Shown: in pieces, positions 26,960-35,590 of the stretch
Layout of the letters: each line of letters opens with the position of its first letter
How positions within the stretch are numbered: the first letter of the stretch is position 1
Source: Fiminaster sp050874705
GTDB taxonomy: Bacteria; Bacillota_I; Bacilli_A; RFN20; CAG-826
Length of the DNA: 64,000 nucleotides
Reading direction: 5' to 3'
NCBI GenBank assembly: GCA_050874705.1
Contig: JBNMLE010000001.1
Location: forward strand, 1 to 64,000
Notes under the pieces: generated by a model
What the model saw: the letters and a program-made list of their open reading frames with translations, nothing else
Database searches by the model: none
Told to the model about the DNA's origin: nothing
Position numbers and translations under genes: made by a program

Positions 26960-27976
26960 TTATTCGTTATCTTTTACTTCAAAGTCTTTAACAAATTGAT
27001 AGACATCGTTAGGATATTCGGTTTTATTTACTATTTCGATGCGATATCTTCCACTTTCTTTTGTAACATCTTTAAGAACGACTTCTTTCAAAGTTCCGTT
27101 ATTCTCATATTTGAAATATTTAACTTCAAATTCAGTTCCTGATGGAGCACCAGTATTTTCAAGATTTGGATCCGGAAGAGAATCTCCTTTATAAATTATT
27201 CCATCATAAATAGAAGCATTTTCAATTTTGATGGTATTTATTCTTTTTGTAATATTACAGGCGACTTTTGAAAGAGGAACATCATAGTTTGGATTATCCC
27301 ATTTAAGAGACACAATTGATTTTTGGCCAACATTTTCATCATTTAAACGAATGTTAATTGAAACATTGTCCCCTTCTAAAACACCATTAGTGTCATCAAG
27401 TGTTACTATAATGTGATTATTACCATCAAATTCTTTAACAAAATTTAAATTAGTTAATTCAATTGGCTTAATTTCAAAATTCTTTTTAGCGAAAGTTGTT
27501 TTGTATAATGAGTCTCCTTCAACGACAACCTTAACAGTATATTCGCCTGCTTTAATTGGTTCTTCTAATGTATATTTATCATTATCTTCATCTGCCTTCT
27601 TGTAAGAAACTATTGGTGTTCCATATTCAACAGAAAAATCTTTTCCTAATATAAGCCCTTGTGCTTTTTGGTTATATGTTCTTTCAGCAATTGTAAAAGC
27701 AATTTTATTTTCTTTTCCAACTCTCACATAACCACAAATATTGCAGTCGGAATCACTATCTCCATCATATATGTGAGCTTCTTTTTCACTAATCTCTGTG
27801 CATTTATCTACTGTGCATTCTTTCCAATGAAATTCATTGTCATAAGAATATGTTTCACTAAAAGTATGAGTGTGAACATCACTTTTTGAAACTTGATTAT
27901 TACACGATGAAAGAATACTTATTAAAGGCGTTGTGCATAAAAGCAAAAACTTAGAAATACTAAAATTTCTTTTCAT
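26960..27976 (-). CDS. Lipoprotein with His/Cys-rich N-terminal module and MBG-like repeats
   Basis: Surface lipoprotein of 338 residues. Signal peptide with lipobox ISILSSCNN (Cys about 25). Residues about 34-85 form a His/Cys-rich module (VHTHTFSETY, EFHWKECTVDKCTEI, EAHIYDG and CNICGYVRV), the kind seen in many gut Firmicutes surface proteins. The rest (about 90-338) looks like three tandem Ig-fold/MBG-type repeats with YTVKVVVEGDSLYKTTF and ITKRINTIKIENASIYDG. SD GGAGAA and TATAAT lie upstream. Role unknown; adhesion or ligand binding is plausible. Confidence 0.7.
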   Translation of the reverse strand: MKRNFSISKFLLLCTTPLISILSSCNNQVSKSDVHTHTFSETYSYDNEFHWKECTVDKCTEISEKEAHIYDGDSDSDCNICGYVRVGKENKIAFTIAERTYNQKAQGLILGKDFSVEYGTPIVSYKKADEDNDKYTLEEPIKAGEYTVKVVVEGDSLYKTTFAKKNFEIKPIELTNLNFVKEFDGNNHIIVTLDDTNGVLEGDNVSINIRLNDENVGQKSIVSLKWDNPNYDVPLSKVACNITKRINTIKIENASIYDGIIYKGDSLPDPNLENTGAPSGTEFEVKYFKYENNGTLKEVVLKDVTKESGRYRIEIVNKTEYPNDVYQFVKDFEVKDNE

Positions 27977-28067
27977 TGTAATTCTCCTTTTTTATACACT
28001 TTTATTATAACTGAAAATAAATGGATTAACTATTTTTTAAAGTCTTTTTTTAAATACTTAAAAGAAG

Positions 28068-28073
28068 TATAAT
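28068..28073 (+). promoter_or_regulatory. -10 box 7 nt before ATG 28081
   Basis: Perfect TATAAT; the -35 region is poor (T run). No SD between it and the start codon, so a leaderless transcript is likely. Confidence 0.55.
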
Positions 28074-28080
28074 AATTTTC

Positions 28081-28914
28081 ATGAAAAAATATTTATTTAT
28101 ACCTTTGGTATTATTGTCTTTATTAACGAGCTGCACTGATAGTGAAAATACTAATAATAGTGGCACTACCATATCTACAACTGATTCATCATCGATAAGC
28201 GAAAATACACTAACATCTACTACTACCACAAGTAGTTCATCGTCGACTAGTTTATCATCTACAACTACAAGTACATCGACATCAACTTCATCTTCAACTC
28301 AAAGAGATGATGATTGGTTTACAGGAAGAACTCTTTTAGAATGCGGATATTACGCAATGGATCTTCCTAAAAATTATGAAAATCCTCTTACATTAAAAAC
28401 AACATTATCCGCTGATAATGATTCATGGTATAACAATGATTTCACTTCTGAATTATCATCAAACTGGAGATATATTTATAAAAATGCTTGTGATGATGGT
28501 CCTACAAATCATAAAACATCACCTAATTTTTATAGCGATGAACTTGGTGGAATAAAAATTGCTAATGAAGGTGTTGGCCTACAAAGTCCAATGTTTGTTC
28601 ACGAAGGACAAAAATTAGAAATTAGAATTGGCATATCAAGTGTTAATAATAATTCTAAAACACCTGAAAAAGGTAAAGATCCACTTCATGTATATTTCTT
28701 TGATAAAAATGGTAATTATTTAGATAAATATGCTTTTAAAGATGGTAGCATTAATGCTAATTCTAAAAACAAAGAACTAAAATTCTATTGGACTGAAAAA
28801 GCAACCGAAGTTGCTTATTTTGAAATACGTCTTAACGCTTTCCCTTACATAGGAAGCCAATGTTATAATTTTGGAATAAAATCCGTTAATATTAAATCTT
28901 GGGAAAGAATTTAA
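28081..28914 (+). CDS. Lipoprotein with Ser/Thr-rich linker
   Basis: Predicted surface lipoprotein of 277 residues. Signal peptide MKKYLFIPLVLLSLLTSCTD (Cys18) is followed by a low-complexity Ser/Thr stretch of about 50 residues (about 25-75). A globular domain of about 200 residues has no family I recognise; its beta-rich pattern ending YNFGIKSVNIKSWERI suggests a jelly roll. One of the few plus-strand genes, divergent from the preceding lipoprotein gene. Its TAA overlaps the stop of the convergent membrane-protein gene in a shared TTAA. Confidence 0.7.
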   Translation: MKKYLFIPLVLLSLLTSCTDSENTNNSGTTISTTDSSSISENTLTSTTTTSSSSSTSLSSTTTSTSTSTSSSTQRDDDWFTGRTLLECGYYAMDLPKNYENPLTLKTTLSADNDSWYNNDFTSELSSNWRYIYKNACDDGPTNHKTSPNFYSDELGGIKIANEGVGLQSPMFVHEGQKLEIRIGISSVNNNSKTPEKGKDPLHVYFFDKNGNYLDKYAFKDGSINANSKNKELKFYWTEKATEVAYFEIRLNAFPYIGSQCYNFGIKSVNIKSWERI

Positions 28915-29444
28915 TTTTCTTTATTCTCTGATTCTTTTTTTGTTTCGCTTTCAGGTTTTTGTTCAAGAGTTTTTTTTGCTTCTATTTCTTGTTCTTTCTT
29001 TTCTTCTTCCACCGCTAAAATCAATGATTTATTTGGAAAGAAATAATGATAAACGCCAAAGAAAGAATAAGTTAAGAAAATGTAAATAAAAGCAACAGAC
29101 ATGCCATATTTATACCATTGAGGAGCATTATCCCAAATAATGATAGAAATCATATTATAAATAAATAGATAAATGCCTAATGGAAGCATTAATGATTTAT
29201 CAAGATAATCCACTTTTTCTTTTCTCTTTTTAGAAACACTGGCCCATATAAAATCACCAATAATCCAAACCGAACCCGCTAAAGTGACGAAGTTAAATAT
29301 TTTTGCTCTAACGTCTGATGAGTTCATTACACCAGTTAATTTAAGAATTGCTACAACCAAAAATACTAAAGCAATAGCCAAATATTCAATGCTCATAATA
29401 AGCTTCATCTTTGTTAGAGAATCCATTTGTTTTTTATTATTCAT
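28911..29444 (-). CDS. Four-helix membrane protein of unknown function
   Basis: 177-residue integral membrane protein, not recognised. Hydrophobic helices include SIEYLAIALVFLVVAILKL, VTLAGSVWIIGDFIWASV, SLMLPLGIYLFIYNMISII and SVAFIYIFLTYSFFGVYHYF. A charged Glu/Lys tail follows (about 145-177). I start at MNNKKQMDS (29444). The longer frame to 29489 is rejected because TGGTATTAT lies 7 nt before 29444 and there is no SD. Confidence 0.65.
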   Translation of the reverse strand: MNNKKQMDSLTKMKLIMSIEYLAIALVFLVVAILKLTGVMNSSDVRAKIFNFVTLAGSVWIIGDFIWASVSKKRKEKVDYLDKSLMLPLGIYLFIYNMISIIIWDNAPQWYKYGMSVAFIYIFLTYSFFGVYHYFFPNKSLILAVEEEKKEQEIEAKKTLEQKPESETKKESENKEN

Positions 29445-29451
29445 GTTTTTA

Positions 29452-29460
29452 ATAATACCA
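29452..29460 (-). promoter_or_regulatory. Extended -10 box 7 nt before ATG 29444
   Basis: TGGTATTAT, identical to the box before the 25574 gene. No SD in the intervening 7 nt. Confidence 0.55.
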
Positions 29461-29509
29461 CCTATTATCAAACAAAAAAAGTGGCACATTTTAATGCGCC
29501 ACTCATATT

Positions 29510-30754
29510 TTATAACTTAATATCTACTGTTTTGGTTTTACGACCAGGTTTAATGCTTATCTTTCCTTGACTTATTGCATTAACAGGGCAAACATGTCCG
29601 CACAACAAACATCCAACGCATTTAGTTTCATTACATGATGGTTTTCTTTCTTCTTCATTCCATTCAATGGCTTGATGTCCGCCATCATAGCAAGAAATAT
29701 AACAACGTCCACATTTTACGCATTTATCGTAATCGAATTTTGGTCTAACAATATAATCTCGGTTTAGATTTTCAGCAGGAATAATATTTTTATTTGCAAG
29801 GCCTACTAAATTTTTCAAATGTTCAACACCTTGTTCTTCCATATAGTGCATTAATCCGTTCTTCATATCTTCGACAATGCGATATCCATATTGCATAATA
29901 GCGGTTGTAACTTGTAAAGTTGAGGCACCCACTAATATAAATTCAGCTGCATCTTCCCAAGTTTCGATACCACCAATACCTGATATTTGTAAATCTTTTA
30001 GACGTGGATCTTGACGCATTTGTTGTAAGAAACGAAGCGCAACTGGTTTTACAGCTTTTCCTGAATATCCTGATATTGCGGATTTTCCATCTACAATTGG
30101 AAGACCAACTTTTTTATCAAGATCAATATTACAGGATTTGATTGTGTTAATTGCGGCAATTCCGTCAGCGCCACCTTCTAAACAAGCTATCGCTACTGGC
30201 ACCATATCTGTAATATTTGGAGTCATTTTAGCCATCATTGGAAGTTTGCTTCCATGTTTAACTGCTTGGCAATATTTTTTACATAATTCCGCGTTAGTTC
30301 CAACATCGCTTCCCATCGCATGAGAAGTCATTTGAGGACATGATAAATTCATTTCAATCATATCCGCTCCAGCTTCTTCCACCATTCTTGCGAGATCGGT
30401 CCATGTTTGTTCGTCATTGCCCATAATTGAAGCAATTAAAACTTTATTTGGAAATTCTTCTTTAAGTTTTCTTAAATCGCGAAGATTTTCTTCTAAACTA
30501 TGCTCTGCGATTTGCTCCATATTTTTAAAGCCGACAAATGGTGTGTTTTCTTTATTTAATTTGTCAAATCTAGGAGAAACCTCATCAATAAAGTATGATT
30601 TAGGTCCTATTGTTTTAAAGACAACACCGCCCCAACCTGTTTCATATGCTTTTTTACACATATCATAGCAGTTACCAACAGGTGAAGAAGAAAGACAAAA
30701 TGGGTTTTCGAAATGAACACCAAGGAAATCTATAGATAAATCTTTTTTAACCAT
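29510..30754 (-). CDS. preA: NAD-dependent dihydropyrimidine dehydrogenase subunit PreA
   Basis: Catalytic subunit that interconverts uracil/thymine and their 5,6-dihydro forms. The 414 residues have an FMN-binding TIM barrel of the dihydroorotate dehydrogenase type (FLGVHFENPFCLSSSPVGN, EMNLSCPQM with the active-site Cys region, AISGYSGKAVKPVALR). A C-terminal ferredoxin module has two clusters: CVKCGRCYISC and CVGCLLCGHVCP. It starts 2 nt after preT with an AGGAGG SD, so it is translated with the electron-input subunit. Confidence 0.94.
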   Translation of the reverse strand: MVKKDLSIDFLGVHFENPFCLSSSPVGNCYDMCKKAYETGWGGVVFKTIGPKSYFIDEVSPRFDKLNKENTPFVGFKNMEQIAEHSLEENLRDLRKLKEEFPNKVLIASIMGNDEQTWTDLARMVEEAGADMIEMNLSCPQMTSHAMGSDVGTNAELCKKYCQAVKHGSKLPMMAKMTPNITDMVPVAIACLEGGADGIAAINTIKSCNIDLDKKVGLPIVDGKSAISGYSGKAVKPVALRFLQQMRQDPRLKDLQISGIGGIETWEDAAEFILVGASTLQVTTAIMQYGYRIVEDMKNGLMHYMEEQGVEHLKNLVGLANKNIIPAENLNRDYIVRPKFDYDKCVKCGRCYISCYDGGHQAIEWNEEERKPSCNETKCVGCLLCGHVCPVNAISQGKISIKPGRKTKTVDIKL

Positions 30755-30755
30755 T

Positions 30756-31988
30756 TTATTTACCTCCTAAAATCATATCAACATATAAAGCAACTTCTTT
30801 GCCGGTTCTAACTCCACCAACGACTGTTTTATCAAATCTTGAATGAGCAATATCACCACAGACAAATACTTTAGGGTCATTTGTAAAATAATTTCTTCCT
30901 GTATTAACTTCGTTTTTGACTAGTTCAATGCCTAAACCATTTACATCAGGATATTGACCAACAGCAAGAATAATTTTATCTGCTTTAATTCTTAATTCGG
31001 ATTTAATTTCTCGATGAGCAAATGTGACGACATTATCTTCAATAGAAATTGGCATATAGCCATCGATGATTGTAACACCCATTTTTTGAGCGCCTTCAAG
31101 TTCTTTTTTGCTCGCTTTAAATTCATCGAATTTTTCATAAACAACATCGGTAACATGATTAACATTTAAGAGTTTTAAAGTTGTTACAACATCCATTGCG
31201 ACATCTCCACCGCCGATAACAAGAACATTATCCTCAACTTTTACATCGCCTTTTTTAGATTTAACTTCTCTTAAAAAATCAACCGCAGTCGAAGCAATAT
31301 TAGAATCTTTAAACATCGGTAACATTTTTCCATAGGAATAACCAACAGCAACAACAACTGCATCATATTTATTTTTTAATTCTTCCATAGAAATGTCTTT
31401 GCCAACTTCTTTATTTAAAAAGTAATTAACACCAAGTTTTTCAATTCTTTCAATTTCTTTATCAACAATATGATCAGGGAGTCTATATTCAGGAATAAGA
31501 CGTAGCATACCACCAAGCACATTTTCCTTCTCATATACATCAACTTTATAGCCTAGTTTTCTAAAAGACACAGCTGCTTGTAAACTAGCTGGGCCACTTC
31601 CAACAAGCACAACAGCTTTTCCATTATCTTTTCCGGATTCAAGAATTTCCATTTTTAACGATTCTTCATAATCTGTGACAAATCTTTGAATACGGCCAAT
31701 ATCAATTGGGCGATCTATTCCACTTCTTGAACAACCTTTTTGACAATATTTTTCAGTTGGGCATACACGCGCACATATCGCTCCAAGAGCATTATTTTCA
31801 CGAATCGTTTCAGCAGCGCCTTTAAAATTTCTAAATCTTACTGAACGAATAAATTTATCCGGACAAGTTCCGGCAGGACAAGCTTTTGAACAAGGCGCAT
31901 CTAAACATAATAAACATCTAGAAGCTTCTTCACACACTGTTAGAGGTGAAAAACCTAATTCAAAATCTTTGCAGTATTTTGAATTCAT
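30756..31988 (-). CDS. preT: NAD-dependent dihydropyrimidine dehydrogenase subunit PreT
   Basis: FAD/iron-sulfur subunit that passes electrons from NADH to PreA. The 410 residues have an N-terminal GltB-like double cluster (CLLCLDAPCSKACPAGTCP and CARVCPTEKYCQKGC), a first FAD Rossmann motif VVLVGSGPASLQAA and a second nucleotide motif VLVIGGGDVAMDV. ILAVGQYPDVNGL and FVCGDIAHSR are near the end. SD AAAGGAA and an extended -10 promoter lie upstream. First gene of preT-preA. Confidence 0.93.
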   Translation of the reverse strand: MNSKYCKDFELGFSPLTVCEEASRCLLCLDAPCSKACPAGTCPDKFIRSVRFRNFKGAAETIRENNALGAICARVCPTEKYCQKGCSRSGIDRPIDIGRIQRFVTDYEESLKMEILESGKDNGKAVVLVGSGPASLQAAVSFRKLGYKVDVYEKENVLGGMLRLIPEYRLPDHIVDKEIERIEKLGVNYFLNKEVGKDISMEELKNKYDAVVVAVGYSYGKMLPMFKDSNIASTAVDFLREVKSKKGDVKVEDNVLVIGGGDVAMDVVTTLKLLNVNHVTDVVYEKFDEFKASKKELEGAQKMGVTIIDGYMPISIEDNVVTFAHREIKSELRIKADKIILAVGQYPDVNGLGIELVKNEVNTGRNYFTNDPKVFVCGDIAHSRFDKTVVGGVRTGKEVALYVDMILGGK

Positions 31989-32016
31989 AAAATATTCCTT
32001 TCATTTATACATATTA

Positions 32017-32025
32017 ATTATAACA
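32017..32025 (-). promoter_or_regulatory. Extended -10 box of preTA
   Basis: TGTTATAAT on the minus strand, 29 nt upstream of the preT ATG. No good -35, consistent with an extended -10 promoter. Confidence 0.6.
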
Positions 32026-32033
32026 AAAAGAAC

Positions 32034-32174
32034 TTATTCATTGTGATAAATTTGTTTTAAAATTGGTGAGCATCTTTCATTATTGCTAATAACAATTTGT
32101 TCTAAACAGCAGCTAGTTTCATTTATGGAATTAAAAAGAAACGATAAGAATCTACATATGTTAAAATTTGTAAA
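32034..32174 (-). other. Open segment without start codon, possible gene relic
   Basis: 46 sense codons without ATG end at TAA and read ...CCLEQIVISNNERCSPILKQ and on to IYHNE. It occupies most of the 232-bp gap between preT and the next lipoprotein gene. It could be the eroded C-terminus of a gene or chance in AT-rich DNA. Confidence 0.2.
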
Positions 32175-32220
32175 TTAAAAATAATTGTTTTGCAATTCAT
32201 AAATAATCATAATAAATAAC

Positions 32221-33564
32221 TTACCTCTGTAAAGTAATTGCTTTTGACCAACAATAACCAGTTCTTGTTGTTTGAGCGTCAAATTTATCTGAAAAACCAA
32301 AACCCAAATATTCTTGAAATGTTGCGTAATGGTCATCAGTATAAACAGCGTAAATGTCGTTTTCATAGCCTTCTTGATTTATTCCGGCGTAAAAGAAAAC
32401 AACACGACCTGTCCCTCTACTTCTACCATAACTATCATCGCCTTTTAAAGCGATATCTAGTTCATAATAACCAAGCTCATTAAATAATGGTGCATCAACG
32501 ATTCCAGGCACAGCATTAACATAACCATCTGTCCTTGTATATCGTTTAGAAATGCGTCTTCCATATTTTCCAAAATAAGAAGGGATGCTTGTTCCATAAT
32601 TAGGTGGATATTCACCAAATGCAATTCTATAAGAAATTACATCAAATGGATCAACAATACTTGCTTCTTCGACACTATATTTACCGCTAATTACATCGTC
32701 TTGTTCATAATAAGTTAATGTCTTTGATGATAAAACGGTATATTTTCCATTAGTTTCTTTAATTTCAGTTGGAATCTCTATTGATGATTCACCGCTTACT
32801 AGTTCTTCTTCATAAACAATTGGAGAAATGCGGTAATTATTGTCATTAATTCCAACCTTTTCTATTGGTCTACTTTCTTCTTTTTTATAGAAAATATTAA
32901 TTGATTCTATTGTTAAATTCTCATTAACCGCTTCAACGCGGAAATAATTAGCAAAATTAAGTTCTAATGAAATAGTTTCAAATGAGTTTACACAAGGTTT
33001 TGAATAGGAATTTATTAATGGATAATTTCTACCATAAAATACTTTTATTCCATCTTCACTACTTGTGGTATCAGTTTTATAAGATATATCTATATGATGA
33101 ATATTAGTAATTGAATCGTAATTTAAGAAGCTTCCGCTAATAGTGCCATCTTCTTTTGATTTAATATATGGAAGTAATTCTATAAATCCATCATAAGAAT
33201 TAACCGCTAAATAGTAGGAAAAGCGATAATTATCAACTGTTTTATATTGCCCAGTATATTCATTGCCGCTATTGCCTGTATCATAATAACCAAAATTTGT
33301 ATCAATGCTGCGTTGATTAATTTCTAATTCAACTAATTCATCTAAATTAATAGATGTTGTAAATGATTCGCTTGAACTATCGTTTGATAAAGAACTATCA
33401 ATGGATGTACTAGTATTTGAATTTTCACTAGTAGAAGAATCATTTGATGAAGAATCACTATCATCACGTGAAATCATCGTGCTTATGATGCTACTAGATG
33501 AGGTTTCACAACTAGCGATAGAAAAGATTAAAGGAATAATTAATAATAAACAACGCTTTTTCAT
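32221..33564 (-). CDS. Lipoprotein with Ser-rich linker, unknown function
   Basis: 447-residue predicted surface lipoprotein. Signal peptide MKKRCLLLIIPLIFSIASCE (Cys19), a Ser/Thr/Asp/Asn-rich linker (about 22-70), then two beta-rich parts. The first has YDTGNSGNEYTGQYKT; the second has FGKYGRRISKRYTRTDGYVN and a nuclease-toxin-like GRGTGRVVFFYAG segment. No family recognised. It starts 4 nt after the DUF3137 gene, so it is probably cotranscribed with lemA. Its 3' side has only a weak AATTG/CAATT hairpin. Confidence 0.65.
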   Translation of the reverse strand: MKKRCLLLIIPLIFSIASCETSSSSIISTMISRDDSDSSSNDSSTSENSNTSTSIDSSLSNDSSSESFTTSINLDELVELEINQRSIDTNFGYYDTGNSGNEYTGQYKTVDNYRFSYYLAVNSYDGFIELLPYIKSKEDGTISGSFLNYDSITNIHHIDISYKTDTTSSEDGIKVFYGRNYPLINSYSKPCVNSFETISLELNFANYFRVEAVNENLTIESINIFYKKEESRPIEKVGINDNNYRISPIVYEEELVSGESSIEIPTEIKETNGKYTVLSSKTLTYYEQDDVISGKYSVEEASIVDPFDVISYRIAFGEYPPNYGTSIPSYFGKYGRRISKRYTRTDGYVNAVPGIVDAPLFNELGYYELDIALKGDDSYGRSRGTGRVVFFYAGINQEGYENDIYAVYTDDHYATFQEYLGFGFSDKFDAQTTRTGYCWSKAITLQR

Positions 33565-33568
33565 ATAT

Positions 33569-34501
33569 TTAAATGCTGGTATTTCCTGTTGGCATATTAA
33601 ATTTTTCTCTATTTAATTTAAATGCATCAATAAATCTTTTTGGAATGTTTATTTCATCAATTATCTTCTTTAAACCATCATTATTAAGTGGTTTAAAGAC
33701 GCTTGATGAATATGAATCAGCATTATTGTTAATAGCAATAAATAAATGATTCTTTAAAAAACAGAAATAAATTCCACCACTGAAACATTTTTCAAGTCTT
33801 AGCATTTCTTCTTGTATTTGAGGTGTGAGAATAAAAAATGCTGCTTGATCATCCGTGGATAATGTTAAGAATTTTTTATTAAAGTCAACTGATTCAAGTT
33901 CTATCTTTTTATATTCTGCCGAGAAATTGAAATTAAATAAACCACTCTTTTCAGTTACTTTAACAACATTTTCGAAACTTCTTACAAATGATAAGCACAA
34001 AAATCTTCCTTTAGCGTATGTGCTATAAGTAACGTGTCCTTTACTATCTCTATGTCTATCTTGAAGTATATAATCCGCTGATTCAATAACGACATCCTCA
34101 TATATCGCTTTCAAATAATCGTTTGAATTATATATATCAGGTTTATGAAAAAATGAAGGAGTAAAGAATAATTCTTGGTCAATACCTTTATTTGGGTTAT
34201 ATAATCCGTTTGGATATTCATTAAGCATTAATTCTTTAACTACTTCCTTTTTAAAGAAATTAGCCCATTTTGCAGAATAAACAGCCGCAAGAATCAGTAA
34301 AACTATTCCGCTTGCGCCCATTACCACTGCAATGCCAAACATAACTAAAACAACAATTGGTTCAATTGTTAAAGATAATGCAAACAAAGTAATGAAAAGT
34401 ATAACTGCTGTTGCTAAGAGGCCTATTCCGAATCCTAAAAATAGTTTAACTTTTTTTGCTCTTTGTTTTCTTATTTGTTCGAATTCTTCAATTTTATTCA
34501 T
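33569..34501 (-). CDS. DUF3137 family membrane protein
   Basis: 310 residues with an N-terminal charged coiled segment (IEEFEQIRKQRAKKVK) and two adjacent membrane helices (LGFGIGLLATAVILFITLF and VLVMFGIAVVMGASGIVLLI). A soluble domain of about 220 residues includes SADYILQDRHRDSKGHVTYS and ends in a peptide FNMPTGNTSI. The layout matches DUF3137 proteins, which are commonly encoded next to LemA. Its ATG overlaps the lemA TAA by one base. Confidence 0.75.
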   Translation of the reverse strand: MNKIEEFEQIRKQRAKKVKLFLGFGIGLLATAVILFITLFALSLTIEPIVVLVMFGIAVVMGASGIVLLILAAVYSAKWANFFKKEVVKELMLNEYPNGLYNPNKGIDQELFFTPSFFHKPDIYNSNDYLKAIYEDVVIESADYILQDRHRDSKGHVTYSTYAKGRFLCLSFVRSFENVVKVTEKSGLFNFNFSAEYKKIELESVDFNKKFLTLSTDDQAAFFILTPQIQEEMLRLEKCFSGGIYFCFLKNHLFIAINNNADSYSSSVFKPLNNDGLKKIIDEINIPKRFIDAFKLNREKFNMPTGNTSI

Positions 34502-35094
34502 TAAAATTCAATTTTAACGTCTTGACGTTTGCTTTCTTCAGCTTCGAAGAAATCACGTTTTGTAGCATTAATATTTTTGGCAACAATGCTATTAGGGAAT
34601 GTAATAATTGTTGTGTTGTAATTACTTACATTTGAATTATAAAGTCTTCTTGAAGCTTGAAGTTGTTCTTCAACATCGAAAACTTGGTTTTGTAACATTA
34701 AGAAATTTTGATTTGCTTTTAATTCTGGATATTTTTCCATAACAATATTGATTGAATCAAAAGCTTTGTTAAGTTCACCACTAAAAGCGGATTTTTCTTC
34801 CATTGAAGCGCCTTTTGAAGGTTGACGTATAGCAATAACCTTTTCAAGTGTTTCTGCTTCGTGTTTAGCATATCCTTTAACAACAGCGACTTCTTTTGTA
34901 AGAAGATCAAATCTTTTTGTTAAAGCAACATCGATGCCGCTTTCAGCTTCATCAACTTTAACTCCCAAACGACGGATTTTATTCATCGTTGAAATATACC
35001 AAATAACTATAATTAAAATAATAAGTAATACGGCTGCACCAGCAATAATTCCGATAATTGCTCCTACAGGTAATAAATCATCATAAATAAACAT
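34501..35094 (-). CDS. lemA: LemA family protein
   Basis: Membrane-anchored helical-bundle protein of 197 residues, function poorly known. One N-terminal membrane helix (GIIAGAAVLLIILIIVIWYI, about 14-33) precedes the family core with RRLGVKVDEAESGIDVALTK, RFDLLTKEVAVVKGYAKHE, SRRLYNSNVSNYNT and the C-terminal PNSIVAKNINATKRDFFEA. The start is MFIYDDLLP at 35094 after GGGAGG. A longer frame to 35163 runs through the promoter. Confidence 0.93.
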   Translation of the reverse strand: MFIYDDLLPVGAIIGIIAGAAVLLIILIIVIWYISTMNKIRRLGVKVDEAESGIDVALTKRFDLLTKEVAVVKGYAKHEAETLEKVIAIRQPSKGASMEEKSAFSGELNKAFDSINIVMEKYPELKANQNFLMLQNQVFDVEEQLQASRRLYNSNVSNYNTTIITFPNSIVAKNINATKRDFFEAEESKRQDVKIEF

Positions 35095-35140
35095 AATTTT
35101 TTCCTCCCAATTAAAAACTATTATATAGATAATATAAACA

Positions 35141-35172
35141 AAAATAAAGAGACACTCTTTCAAGAATGCCTC
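35141..35172 (-). terminator. Terminator of the S10-spc-alpha operon
   Basis: Minus-strand GAGGCATTCT pairs with AGAGTGTCTC (two G-T pairs) around TGAA, followed by a T-rich run. It lies 27 nt after rplQ. Confidence 0.85.
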
Positions 35173-35198
35173 AATATTTTATTCTAATAAATTAATAA

Positions 35199-35579
35199 TT
35201 AATCAACGTAACTAACCATTACGACTTGTGCATTATCGCCACGACGGAATCCGGCTTTTAAAGCGCGGGTATAACCGCCATTACGTGAAGCAAAGCGTGG
35301 TCCAAGTTCGCTGAAGAGTTTGCTAACTGCTTCACCTGAACGAAGAACACTAGCGGCTTGACGACGAGCGTGCAAGTCACCACGTTTGGCAAGAGTAACT
35401 AAGTGGTCGGCTAATGATTTTAATTCTTTAACCATACCGCTTGTAACAGTAACGCGTTCTTCCATAACTAATGTTGTGGCAAGAGTTCTTAATTTATTTT
35501 CATGTTTTGATTTGGTATAAGCGGCTTTAAAGCGAACACCGGTTTTACCATGAACATTTTTACGTCCTTGAGCTGCCAT
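35199..35579 (-). CDS. rplQ: 50S ribosomal protein L17
   Basis: 126 residues, close to the usual length. After a short basic lead (GRKNVHGKTGVRFKA) the family core is ENKLRTLATTLVMEERVTVT and the LVTLAKRGDLHARRQA segment. Last gene of the alpha operon, 11 nt after rpoA. Confidence 0.97.
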   Translation of the reverse strand: MAAQGRKNVHGKTGVRFKAAYTKSKHENKLRTLATTLVMEERVTVTSGMVKELKSLADHLVTLAKRGDLHARRQAASVLRSGEAVSKLFSELGPRFASRNGGYTRALKAGFRRGDNAQVVMVSYVD

Positions 35580-35590
35580 TTCTTATCTCC

